Part shown: piece after piece, positions 18,672-28,956 of the stretch
How the letters are laid out: every line of letters begins with the position of its first letter
How positions within the stretch are numbered: position 1 is the stretch's first letter
From: Azospirillum sp. B510
Lineage (GTDB): Bacteria > Pseudomonadota > Alphaproteobacteria > Azospirillales > Azospirillaceae
Reading direction: 5' to 3'
Assembly (NCBI RefSeq): GCF_000010725.1
Contig: NC_013858.1
Span: 124,001-188,000, forward strand
DNA length: 64,000 nt
Translations under genes and position numbers: made by a program
The notes under the pieces: model-generated
Told to the model about the DNA's origin: nothing
The model's database searches: none
The model's input: only the letters and a program-made list of their open reading frames with translations

Positions 18672-19877
18672 TCACCGGCCGAACAGCGGGACACGGGCGA
18701 GATGGCGCTCGATGGTCTCGCGCGCCTGCGCGTCATAGCCGAAATCGCCCTTGTTCACCCGCCAAGCGTCAAGAATGGTGGTCCGGGCTTGGTCCACCCA
18801 CGAGGCCATCAGGCTTTCCTCGACCCCGACCTTCCGGGCCATGCTCCGGAAGGTGGCGTCGGTCACATCCTCCCACCGCTTCGATCCGCCGAGATTCAGG
18901 GCCAGCTTGTCTTCAGGGTGATACTGGATGGTGGAGACCAGATCATAGGCAGGGGAAAGAGTGGCGTTGATGCCATCTGGATAGATCAGGGTCCAATTCT
19001 TATGGTGCATGTCGCCATTGCCGGAGGCGATCATGAACATGACGCGGCGGACATATTGTGGAAGGTCTTTGTTTTTTCCTAGGGCATTGATCAGTCTTGC
19101 CAAGGTCTCGTAATTGTATTTCGAGTATTTCTGATCCGGGTACAAATCCAGAATTTGGGCGAAATCCTCCATATGGACCCGCGAGCCTGGGGCCGGGCGG
19201 TCGAAACGGCGGATCGCCAGGGCGAAGGGTTCGGCGAAATCGCGATAGGACGACGGCAGACCCGTTATGTCGGCAATCGGAACGAGGTCGATTTCGGGGA
19301 TGGCGATTCCGCTGGCCTCGGCCCATCGCATGGTCGCGTATTCGGTCTGCGGAACAGTGCGGAAGCGGCTGTCCGGCAGCTTGACGATCCAATCGCCGCC
19401 GCGACCGGTAACCGGGATCGTCAATCCGCGTTCGGAACGGCGGGCGGAAAACTTCAATTGCACTCCGGCCAGAGAGAAATGCCAAGTCTCGCCGCTTTCC
19501 GTCCCTTCCTGCTCCATCGGATTCCCATCGTCCGACCATGCGCCTTCGCTGCCGTCAGGGACGATGCGCACCGCACCTGGCAAATCCTCACCGAGATGAC
19601 GCAGCAGCGGAAACTGCCGTGTGGCGGGCACACCCGCCTGTTTCGCGATCAAATCGCGCAGAACGCCTTCGGGAAGCAGGTTGGAGAACCAGGGAGGTAC
19701 CCGGGCGCGGGTGCTCCAGACCTTGTCGGGGTCGTCCAGGAAGATCTGGCCCAGCACCGGCCGGGGATAGGCCTGCTTGTAGGTCTCCAGCAGGCGGAAC
19801 TCGCTGCCGTCGGTGGCGCCGAGTGTGAGCCGGCCGACCGGCAGGTCGCCGAGCAGAACACTGAGAGACCTGACCAT
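18672..19877 (-). CDS. HipA-family serine/threonine kinase
   Basis: A 401-residue HipA-like kinase. An N-terminal HipA_N domain (about residues 1-105) precedes the kinase core. The autophosphorylation/ejected-loop region is FSLAGVQLKFS (Ser about 135), the ATP Lys is in WIVKLPDS (about 166), the catalytic loop is GNGDMHHKN (Asp about 289) and the metal-binding Asp is in SPAYDLVS (about 312). All key residues look intact. HipA of E. coli phosphorylates GltX and causes dormancy. No HipB-like HTH gene is adjacent; instead its ATG shares one base with the stop of a DUF262 gene (TGATG), so the two are translationally coupled. It converges on fadH. Confidence 0.87.
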   Translation of the reverse strand: MVRSLSVLLGDLPVGRLTLGATDGSEFRLLETYKQAYPRPVLGQIFLDDPDKVWSTRARVPPWFSNLLPEGVLRDLIAKQAGVPATRQFPLLRHLGEDLPGAVRIVPDGSEGAWSDDGNPMEQEGTESGETWHFSLAGVQLKFSARRSERGLTIPVTGRGGDWIVKLPDSRFRTVPQTEYATMRWAEASGIAIPEIDLVPIADITGLPSSYRDFAEPFALAIRRFDRPAPGSRVHMEDFAQILDLYPDQKYSKYNYETLARLINALGKNKDLPQYVRRVMFMIASGNGDMHHKNWTLIYPDGINATLSPAYDLVSTIQYHPEDKLALNLGGSKRWEDVTDATFRSMARKVGVEESLMASWVDQARTTILDAWRVNKGDFGYDAQARETIERHLARVPLFGR

Positions 19878-21541
19878 CACGCGTCCTCGTCTTCCGCCAC
19901 CAGCGCCGCGATGGATGGCCGGTCGCTCTCTTCCCAGCGGGCGTGCCGGGCGAAGAACAGGTCGCAATGGCGTTGCAGGAAGGCGGTCCTCGTCCTCAGG
20001 AAGCCGTCGCTGTCGCCGTCGCGCAATGCCCGAGCGGCAGCTTCCGGGACGCCATGGGAAGCCAGCACGTCCGGATCCCGCATCTCGGTCAACCGTTGAC
20101 GCAGCCTGGGGCGATGGGGATGAATCAGGCGATTGGCGAGGGATTGGAAGGCTTGGTTTGCCGCACCATTCCGCAAGAAAATCGGAGGCATGGAGAAGTC
20201 CACTTCCTCCGCCCCGGCCTCCTGATCAATACTGATGAGTTGGCCGTTGTCCAAATCCCGTGGCCTCAAGTCCAGCATGGCGAGCGCCAGCAGCTTGCCG
20301 GCGGCGAAGCGGAAATTGAAAGAGCCATCGACATTCGGTAAAGCGTCGGGGCGGCCCGTCATCAACTCCAGCAGCCTCTGCACGGAGGCCTCTTCGTTCC
20401 CTTCCATGATCAGGTCCAAGGTCGCTCTGGTGGACACGGTGTCCCCGCGGTGGGTGCCGGTCAGGGCTCCGCGCCATACCCAGCGTTCAAGCAGCTGCCT
20501 GGATCGGGTTCCGGGATCCGGGTAGAGATGGAAGAACTTGCCCAGCAATACGAAGGGCTGCTTGTAAGGCATGAGGTCGTAGCGTGGAATTCCAACATCA
20601 TTCTTCAGGAACTGGATGACCCGTCGCGCAACGTCAGCCGTGGTCCGGTAGGCCCGTTCCGCATCGGCATCGTCCAAGCGGATCGGTCCCTCGCCCTTGC
20701 CCTCGATCACGTCCCTGCCTTGCAGCACGCGCAACAAGCGGTACAGCAACTTTTCCTCGACCAACCCGAACCCCATGGGAGCCAATTCCAAAACGATCTG
20801 CCGGAGAGAGGCGGGACGACCTTGGCTGCGCGCTCCATTCAGGGCGTCGAACACCTGTTCCTGTCCGAGCGGATGGCCGCTGGAGTTGGTACGGCCGAAG
20901 ATTTCCCGCAGGGTTTGCTCTTGGTTGGTGCGCACCAGATAGGCTGGGATTTCATAGTCGCGAATCCGCCTGCCCACGGTAATGGCTCTCTCGCGCCGTT
21001 CGGGCTGATCGGATGTGTGTTGGAACAGCCACTGCATCAACCGTTCCGGGTCGAGCACCTCGGTCATCGGAAGGTAGCGGGAGGGATCCGCCGCACGATC
21101 CTTAGGGGGGGCTAAAAACGTCCGCTCATCCAGATCGAAATACAGAGCGAAATCATCCCGGTCCGGTTCCGGAGCCAGCAGCACCCGGGCCAGGGACATC
21201 AATCGCTGTTGTCCGTCCACGACCCACAGGGCGTCGCTGCGCGCCCCTCCCCCGACGCGAACCGTCCCGAAGGTCACCTCGCCCGCTTCGGCACTGGTCT
21301 CCCAGAACAGCAGGTTGCCGATGGGGTAGCCACGCCAAAGGCTGTCCAACAGTTTGGCCGCGTCGCTCCGGTCCCAGCGGAGGCCGCGCTGAAACGAGGG
21401 AATGCGCATCCGGCCCCGCCGCAACTCCCCTAGAAGATCCTCCACCTTGAATGCCCGCGCCTCGGGGCGGCGATCAAGGGATTCGATGTCATCTCCGGCC
21501 ATGGAGTTGCGATTGTCGACCATGCGGACCTCGATCTTCAA
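19877..21541 (-). CDS. DUF262 (GmrSD N-terminal type) protein coupled to the HipA kinase
   Basis: A 554-residue protein. The DUF262 signature is clear: IPSFQRGLRW (about residues 47-56), YPIGNLLFWE, then VVDGQQRLMSL (about 107-117) and FGRTNSSGHPL (about 215). DUF262 is a ParB/Srx-like NTPase or nuclease fold found in GmrS/BrxU/SspE defence nucleases. I do not see the C-terminal DUF1524 HNH motif that makes those proteins cut DNA; the C-terminal half is helical and charged. The gene overlaps the HipA-like gene by one base. ATG 21541 is used; ATG at residue 7 is an alternative. Its role is unknown: regulator or antitoxin of the kinase, or a DNA-sensing defence partner. Confidence 0.82.
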   Translation of the reverse strand: MKIEVRMVDNRNSMAGDDIESLDRRPEARAFKVEDLLGELRRGRMRIPSFQRGLRWDRSDAAKLLDSLWRGYPIGNLLFWETSAEAGEVTFGTVRVGGGARSDALWVVDGQQRLMSLARVLLAPEPDRDDFALYFDLDERTFLAPPKDRAADPSRYLPMTEVLDPERLMQWLFQHTSDQPERRERAITVGRRIRDYEIPAYLVRTNQEQTLREIFGRTNSSGHPLGQEQVFDALNGARSQGRPASLRQIVLELAPMGFGLVEEKLLYRLLRVLQGRDVIEGKGEGPIRLDDADAERAYRTTADVARRVIQFLKNDVGIPRYDLMPYKQPFVLLGKFFHLYPDPGTRSRQLLERWVWRGALTGTHRGDTVSTRATLDLIMEGNEEASVQRLLELMTGRPDALPNVDGSFNFRFAAGKLLALAMLDLRPRDLDNGQLISIDQEAGAEEVDFSMPPIFLRNGAANQAFQSLANRLIHPHRPRLRQRLTEMRDPDVLASHGVPEAAARALRDGDSDGFLRTRTAFLQRHCDLFFARHARWEESDRPSIAALVAEDEDA

Positions 21542-21799
21542 ACCGGTGCGCCTGTCGATGTCCGCGGCTGTCCCGCATGATGGTGGCTGCGGAGCCGACA
21601 GGCGCAGAGTTTACCTTTTTCCGATGTCGGGCGGAGCACCCGGAGCGCGGGGAGTCTATATCATCCAAATGGAAGACGGAATTTCCCTGCTATTGGGGCT
21701 TCCTCTTTCCCTTCCTCTCCCGTCGGGCGTCCCACAGCCCCCACGGGAGTGCGGGCGCCTTTGTCACACCCGCGCCGGAGGGGCAGGGAGCGAAACCGC
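21542..21799. other. Divergent spacer between the DUF262 gene and gntR-1
   Basis: The gene-free interval runs to 21860. It must carry the DUF262-hipA promoter on the minus strand; I see no confident -35/-10. Its right part (21800-21829) is the gntR-1 promoter described separately. Confidence 0.45.
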
Positions 21800-21829
21800 T
21801 TGCCGCTTAAGCTGATATATTAGTATTCT
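21800..21829 (+). promoter_or_regulatory. gntR-1 promoter with the AT-rich GntR box
   Basis: TTGCCG (21800-21805), an 18-base spacer and TATTCT (21824-21829) form a sigma-70-like promoter. The box CTGATATATTAGTAT (21812-21826) overlaps the -10. It is 14/15 identical to the box upstream of kduI in reverse orientation, implying autoregulation of this GntR gene within the uronate regulon. Confidence 0.7.
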
Positions 21830-21860
21830 AAGGCATTCGCTTCTGAGGAGGCTGGACGCC

Positions 21861-22685
21861 ATGCCATCGGGCACCCCGCCGGCCAAAACCGGTTCCATCG
21901 CCGTCCCCTCGACACCGACCTCCCCCCAGGTGTCGGCCAGGACCGCTCCGCTCCAGGTCCGTCCGCCGGCACGGCGGGACATGCGACGCGGCCCGACCGC
22001 CGCCGATGCCATCCATCGCGATCTTCGGGCGGAGATCGTGTCGCTGAAACGCAAGCCGGGCGAGCCCATCGTCGAAAAGCAGATCGCCGAGGCCTATGGC
22101 GTCAGCCGCACCCCGGTGCGCGAGGCGGTGCTGCGGCTGGCCGACGAGGGGTTGATCGAGATCTTCCCGCAATCCGGCACCTTCGTCTCGCGCATTCCGC
22201 TGGAGGCGCTGCCGGAGGCCGGGGTGATCCGCAAGGTGCTGGAGCGGGCGACGGTGCGCTTCGCCGCCGAGCGCGCCACCCGCAGCCAGATCGCGGCGTT
22301 GCGCGCCTGCCTGGAACGCCAGCGCGAGGTCGATGGCGCCGGCGACGCCGACGGCTTCCATCAGGCCGACGAGGCCTTTCATGCCCAGATCACCGAGATG
22401 GCGGGCTATCCCGGCTTCTGGACGGTCATCCAGCAGGCCAAGGTTCAGCTCGACCGCTGCCGCCGGCTGACTCTGCCGGTGCCCGGCCGCATGCGCACCG
22501 TCATCGCCGAGCATGAGGCGATCGTCGACGCCATCGCCAGCCATGATCCGGATCGGGCCGAACAAAGCCTGGTCAGCCATCTCGACAATCTTCAGATCAC
22601 GGTGGACGACGTGCGCAACGCCGCCCCGCTCTATTTCTCCGGCAGCTTGGCCGACGATAGGGCTGTCGGGGCCGGCCCCCTGTGA
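21861..22685 (+). CDS. GntR-family (FCD domain) regulator, paralogue 1
   Basis: A 274-residue regulator: a variable N-terminal tail of about 50 residues, a winged HTH (EKQIAEAYGVSRTPVREAVL, then DEGLIEIFPQSGTFVSRIPL) and a C-terminal FCD effector domain with metal-binding residues (FHQADEAFHAQI and later His residues). It is highly similar to the regulators at 40664 and 46134, especially in the recognition helix, so all three probably read the same operator. FCD regulators of this type control uronate and related sugar-acid genes. GAGGAG lies 10 bases before ATG 21861. No catabolic gene is directly adjacent. Confidence 0.9.
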   Translation: MPSGTPPAKTGSIAVPSTPTSPQVSARTAPLQVRPPARRDMRRGPTAADAIHRDLRAEIVSLKRKPGEPIVEKQIAEAYGVSRTPVREAVLRLADEGLIEIFPQSGTFVSRIPLEALPEAGVIRKVLERATVRFAAERATRSQIAALRACLERQREVDGAGDADGFHQADEAFHAQITEMAGYPGFWTVIQQAKVQLDRCRRLTLPVPGRMRTVIAEHEAIVDAIASHDPDRAEQSLVSHLDNLQITVDDVRNAAPLYFSGSLADDRAVGAGPL

Positions 22686-22863
22686 CGGAAAGGCTTCATC
22701 CGCGGCCATCCCCGCTCACCGTTCCGCCAGGCCGGCAGCGCGGCCTTGCGGAATCCGTCACTTTGGCGTAAAGCGCCAGGACCAGGCCGGGCCCCTCTGG
22801 CAACCCTCACCGGTTGCGATGTCGGACTGGGAACATGAAGGAGCGGCCCGCGCCTCGTGCCCC

Positions 22864-22910
22864 TGACCGGGGGCTTCCGTCCGACGCCTTCGGCGCCACC
22901 CGACCGGTCA
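22864..22910 (+). promoter_or_regulatory. Structured leader hairpin upstream of the TerC gene
   Basis: TGACCGG (22864-22870) pairs with CCGGTCA (22904-22910), enclosing a GC-rich inner hairpin (GACGCCTTCGGCG region). It lies about 60 bases before the TerC start. TerC-family genes often have metal- or pH-responsive leaders (yybP-ykoY class), but I cannot match that consensus here, so it is reported only as structure. Confidence 0.35.
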
Positions 22911-22969
22911 GCACACCGCCGCGCGGTTCCTCCTCCCACATTCATCGTGACGTGAGGACTCGTGCCCAA

Positions 22970-23608
22970 ATGACCGAACTCTTTACCACCGAGGCGCTTG
23001 TCGCCCTGCTTCAGGTCATCATGATCGATCTGGTGCTGGCCGGCGACAACGCCATCGTCATCGGCCTCGCCGCCGCCGGGCTGCCGCGTGAACAGCGCGG
23101 CAAGGCGATCCTGATCGGCATCCTGGCCGCCACCGTGCTGCGCATCGCCTTCGCCGCCGTCACCGCCCAGCTGCTCCAGATCATCGGGCTGCTGCTGGCC
23201 GGCGGCGTGCTGCTGCTGTGGGTCTGCTGGAAGATGTGGCGCGAGCTGCGCCAGTCCCAGGACGAGGACGAGGCGGTCGCGGCGCTGGAGGAGGGGGGGG
23301 CCGACCAGGCCGGTTCGCGCAAGACGCTGGGGCAGGCGGTCTGGCAGATCGTCGTCGCCGACGTGTCGATGTCGCTCGACAATGTGCTGGCCGTCGCGGG
23401 TGCCGCGCGCGAGCATCTGGGGGTGCTGGTCATCGGCCTGACCCTGTCCATCGCCCTGATGGGGCTGGCCGCCAGCCTGATCGCCCGCATCCTGCACAGG
23501 CACCGCTGGCTGGCCTATGTCGGCCTCGCCATCATCCTCTATGTCGCCCTGCACATGATCTACCGCGGCGCCCTGGAAGTGTGGCCGCTGGTGAACGGCC
23601 ACGCCTGA
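22970..23608 (+). CDS. TerC-family integral membrane protein (YjbE type)
   Basis: A 212-residue protein with about six membrane helices. It carries the TerC signatures VIMIDLVLAGDNAIVIGLA (about residues 17-35) and VVADVSMSLDNVLAVAGAA (about 128-146), the two acidic intramembrane motifs typical of the family. Relatives export manganese or support metal loading of secreted proteins. An acidic cytoplasmic loop (SQDEDEAVAALEEGG) separates the two halves. ATG 22970 is used as the point where family similarity begins. A 12-bp-stem terminator follows. Confidence 0.9.
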   Translation: MTELFTTEALVALLQVIMIDLVLAGDNAIVIGLAAAGLPREQRGKAILIGILAATVLRIAFAAVTAQLLQIIGLLLAGGVLLLWVCWKMWRELRQSQDEDEAVAALEEGGADQAGSRKTLGQAVWQIVVADVSMSLDNVLAVAGAAREHLGVLVIGLTLSIALMGLAASLIARILHRHRWLAYVGLAIILYVALHMIYRGALEVWPLVNGHA

Positions 23609-23670
23609 ACCGCCGGCGGGACGATGCCGGCGCCAGGTTCGCGCTTCCTCGGCGACAGCTCTTCCGACTG

Positions 23671-23696
23671 GGCCATCGGGACGGGTCCCGATGGCC
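23671..23696 (+). terminator. Rho-independent terminator of the TerC gene
   Basis: GGCCATCGGGAC (23671-23682) pairs perfectly over 12 bp with GTCCCGATGGCC (23685-23696) across a 2-base gap, followed by TATTCTTT. This is the most canonical terminator in the window. Confidence 0.85.
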
Positions 23697-23994
23697 TATT
23701 CTTTATGCGCCGCGCGGTTCGCGGCGATCTCCGAATTGGAGGTAACCAACGCCGATCCTTCCCAATTGGGGAAAAAGAGTGGCAAGCCGGCCCAATGTAG
23801 CGGGACAGCCGGATGGCGTCTGAATCGAAAGAAACCGTACCCCTTTCGATGATCCGGAGAAAACAGGTCGCCCGGCCGGAGCGGAGGCGTCCCAAGGAAT
23901 GATGGGCTTATTGGATGTTGTTTGGTGGATATGATCCCGTACATGACGGAAAGCGGAAACGACTTCCAACAACTCCCCAGAAAGGGGCTTTTTC
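23697..23994. other. Spacer between TerC terminator and the RTX gene
   Basis: This stretch carries no credible gene. It contains scattered AT-richer sequence and two imperfect CCAATT/AATTGG elements near 23730-23780. The RTX gene promoter should lie here, but no confident site is seen. AAAGGGGCT lies just before the RTX start. Confidence 0.4.
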
Positions 23995-26571
23995 ATGCAC
24001 GGGATCATTCTTGCTGACGCCGGTCTCGCCGACATCGACGCGCTGATCGGCCGGCAGGCGCCGGATGTGACGGTGGTCCGGGTCGCCGCCGACGAGGACG
24101 CCCTCGGTCTGCTCGCCGACGCCCTGGAGATGGCCGGCAAGATGGCCGGCGAGACCGGGGACGGGGCGGGAGGGGCCTGCGCCGTCCATCTGGTCGCCCA
24201 TGGCGCGCCGGGCGTGGTGAAGCTTGGGGCGATGCCGCTCGACGCCGGCGCCCTGTTGGACCGCCGCTGGCCCGACGCGACCGGCTGCGAGATCCTGATC
24301 CACGCCTGCGACGTCGGCGCCGGCGACAGGGGCCGCCATTTCGTCGAGCGTCTGGCCGCGGTCACCGGCGCGCGCGTCGCCGCCGCCAGCCATCCGGTCG
24401 GCCATGCCGGGCAGGGCGGTTCCTGGGATCTCGATGTCGTGACCGGCCCGATCCGGGCGTCGCGTCCCTTCGCCGGGGCGGAAGCCTGGCCGCACCGTCT
24501 GGCCTACCGCGGGACGGCGACCAGCGGCAACGACACGCTGATCGGCGACAATGGCGGCAACACCATCAACGGGCTGGCCGGCAATGACAGCATCGTCGGC
24601 GGCACCGGGAACGACAGCCTGATCGGCGGGCTGGGCGACGACACGCTGGTCGGCGGCGGCAACAGCGGCCAGTCGGCCGGCGACACGCTGAATGGCGGGT
24701 TGGGCGCCGACCATTATATCGGCGGCAACGGCTTCACCATCGTCACCTACGAGAACGCCACCACCGGCATCACGCTGGATTTGACCAACGGCGCCAACAA
24801 CACCGGCGAGGCGGCCGGCGATAGCTTCGTCGACATCCAGCGCTGGGTCGGTTCCGAACATGCCGACAGCCTGACCGCCGGAGACACCGCCGTGTGGTTC
24901 TGGGGGCATGGCGGCGACGATGTCGAGCATGGCGGGGCCGGCAACGACACGCTGGAAGCCGGCGACGGCAACGACAGCGTCTTCGGCGGCGGCGGCAACG
25001 ACCTGATCTATGGCCGCGCCGACAATGACCAGCTGCACGGGCAGACCGGCAACGACACGGTGGCCGGCGGCGGCGGCGCCGACCTGATCTATGGCGATGC
25101 CGGCAACGACCTGCTGAAGGGCGATTGGGAGCGCGACACCGTTCATGGCGGCGACGGCGACGACACCATCCTGGCCGGCATCGTCACCTCCGGCAGCTAT
25201 GCCCAGACCCAGAATGATCTGGTCTATGGCGATGCCGGCAACGACCGCTACATCGTGGTCAGCCAGTATGACGCCGGCACCGTCAGCTTCGATGGCGGCA
25301 CCGGGGCCGATACGCTGGAACTGCGGTCGGACGATCTGACCAGCTACAACGGCTACAATCTCGAATATTACACCGACGTCGCCTCGCCGAAGATCGATAT
25401 CAGCGGCATGACGCTGACCAGCGTCGAGACGCTGGCCCTGACCGGCAGCCGGCGCCACAGCGTGACGATGACGGCGGCCCAGGCCAACGGTTTCGATAGC
25501 ATCACCGGGGCCGCCACCGGCGACGCCTTCGCCATCGTCGGGGCGTCGCTCTCCGGGACGGTCGGCAGTGGCGGCGGCGGCGCGTTGCAGGCCGGTCAGG
25601 TCCAGGCGGAGACGGTGAACGGCGTCACCCTGGTCCATGTCGGGCTCGACGCGGCCGCCGGGGCGGACATGACCCTGCGCATCGCCGGCAGCTTCGCCGC
25701 GTCGGACATCCACCTGTCCGGCAACACCATCACGCTGGGCCAACCCGGCACCGGCGGCCCGGGGGATGGCGGCGGCGGCGGTCCGGGAGGCACGGCCGGC
25801 CAGATCCTGACCGGCACCGACGGCCAGGATTATCTGGCCGGCGGCAGCGGCAACGACACCATCATCAGCGGTGCCGGCAACGATTACATGACCGGCGGCG
25901 GCGGCAGCGACGTCTTCGTCTTCAAGCCGGGCGACGGCTGGGATTACGTCGGCGATTTCCAGGCGGGCAACGGCGGCGACGTGCTGAACGTCGCCGGCTG
26001 GAGCGGGTTGAAGGACTTCGCGTCGGTGATGGCGGTCACCGTTCAGGACGGCGCCAACACCGTCGTCAATTTCGACAACGGCAACAGCGCCATTCTGGCC
26101 AACACCAGCCGCGGCAGCCTGACCGCCGCCAACTTCTCCTTCACGGCGATCGCGGGGACGGCTGGATCCGGGGGGGCCGGGGGAACGGGGGGAGGCGGCA
26201 CCAGCCCGGGCCGGACCGTCACCGGCACCTCGGCCGGCGACTATCTGGCCGGCGGCGGCGGCGACGACACCATCATCGGCGGCGCCGGCAACGACTACAT
26301 GGTCGGCGGGGCCGGGCGGGACATTTTCGTCCAGCATGCCGGCGATGGCTGGGACTGCATTGGCGACTTCCAGGCCGGCACCGGCGGCGATGTGATCGAC
26401 ATCCGCGGCATCGCCGGCTTCACCAGCCTGAACGACGTGCTGACCCACTCGGCCCAGGAGGGCGCCGACCTGTCCATCGATTTCGGCGGCACCAGCACGA
26501 TCAAGCTGATGAGCGTCGACCGCAACAGCCTGACGGCGGAGAACTTCCTGTTCGCCAGCCTGGTGGGGTGA
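23995..26571 (+). CDS. DUF4347 / RTX calcium-binding repeat protein, probably type I secreted
   Basis: An 858-residue acidic, glycine-rich protein. Residues about 1-165 form a DUF4347 domain (HLVAHGAPGVVKLG, then EILIHACDVGAGDRG). Nonapeptide RTX repeats of the GGxGNDxLx type start at about 174 and recur at about 275-370, folding as calcium-bound beta-rolls outside the cell. The C-terminal third is two related modules of about 118 residues (about 602-720 and 740-858), each with GxDYLAGGxGxDTI, GNDYM and GDFQAG motifs, separated by poly-Gly linkers. There is no N-terminal signal peptide; the C-terminus would carry the type I secretion signal. The secretion ABC system is not in the window. ATG 23995 has AAAGGGGCT upstream. 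Confidence 0.9.
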   Translation: MHGIILADAGLADIDALIGRQAPDVTVVRVAADEDALGLLADALEMAGKMAGETGDGAGGACAVHLVAHGAPGVVKLGAMPLDAGALLDRRWPDATGCEILIHACDVGAGDRGRHFVERLAAVTGARVAAASHPVGHAGQGGSWDLDVVTGPIRASRPFAGAEAWPHRLAYRGTATSGNDTLIGDNGGNTINGLAGNDSIVGGTGNDSLIGGLGDDTLVGGGNSGQSAGDTLNGGLGADHYIGGNGFTIVTYENATTGITLDLTNGANNTGEAAGDSFVDIQRWVGSEHADSLTAGDTAVWFWGHGGDDVEHGGAGNDTLEAGDGNDSVFGGGGNDLIYGRADNDQLHGQTGNDTVAGGGGADLIYGDAGNDLLKGDWERDTVHGGDGDDTILAGIVTSGSYAQTQNDLVYGDAGNDRYIVVSQYDAGTVSFDGGTGADTLELRSDDLTSYNGYNLEYYTDVASPKIDISGMTLTSVETLALTGSRRHSVTMTAAQANGFDSITGAATGDAFAIVGASLSGTVGSGGGGALQAGQVQAETVNGVTLVHVGLDAAAGADMTLRIAGSFAASDIHLSGNTITLGQPGTGGPGDGGGGGPGGTAGQILTGTDGQDYLAGGSGNDTIISGAGNDYMTGGGGSDVFVFKPGDGWDYVGDFQAGNGGDVLNVAGWSGLKDFASVMAVTVQDGANTVVNFDNGNSAILANTSRGSLTAANFSFTAIAGTAGSGGAGGTGGGGTSPGRTVTGTSAGDYLAGGGGDDTIIGGAGNDYMVGGAGRDIFVQHAGDGWDCIGDFQAGTGGDVIDIRGIAGFTSLNDVLTHSAQEGADLSIDFGGTSTIKLMSVDRNSLTAENFLFASLVG

Positions 26572-26588
26572 TCGGGAGGGGTAAAGCT

Positions 26589-26611
26589 CCCTCTCCCATT
26601 CCGGGAGAGGG
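26589..26611. repeat. Dispersed CCCTCTCCC palindrome copy
   Basis: CCCTCTCCC (26589-26597) and GGGAGAGGG (26603-26611) form a perfect 9-bp stem with a 5-base loop between the convergent stops of the RTX gene and hydA. It probably serves as a shared terminator. Confidence 0.8.
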
Positions 26612-26632
26612 AGGGAGAAGGGATTGGATTTC

Positions 26633-28854
<2,222 letters not shown>

Positions 28855-28867
28855 CGCTGTTGCTGTG

Positions 28868-28950
28868 CCCTCTCCCGCCTCTCGCACAAACTTCGTTTGT
28901 GCTGACGGCGTCAGGCGGATCGAAGATCCGCTGAGAGCCCCGGGAGAGGG
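28868..28950. repeat. Composite palindromic element with two nested hairpins
   Basis: The outer arms are the dispersed repeat: CCCTCTCCC (28868-28876) and GGGAGAGGG (28942-28950). Inside are two perfect hairpins, GCACAAAC/GTTTGTGC (28884-28902, TTC loop) and GCGGATC/GATCCGC (28915-28931, GAA loop). It occupies the whole gap between the carbamoylase stop and the tetR start within an operon. Confidence 0.75.
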
Positions 28951-28956
28951 AGAGTA

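Noticed and set aside
22690-22969. yybP-ykoY riboswitch before the TerC gene
   Set aside because: The conserved loop sequences could not be found by eye; only generic hairpins are present.
23908-26448. Open frame of 846 codons on the minus strand over the RTX gene
   Set aside because: Shadow of the Gly/Asp repeat codons. The Ala/Val/Gly-rich pattern is the reverse reading of RTX repeats.
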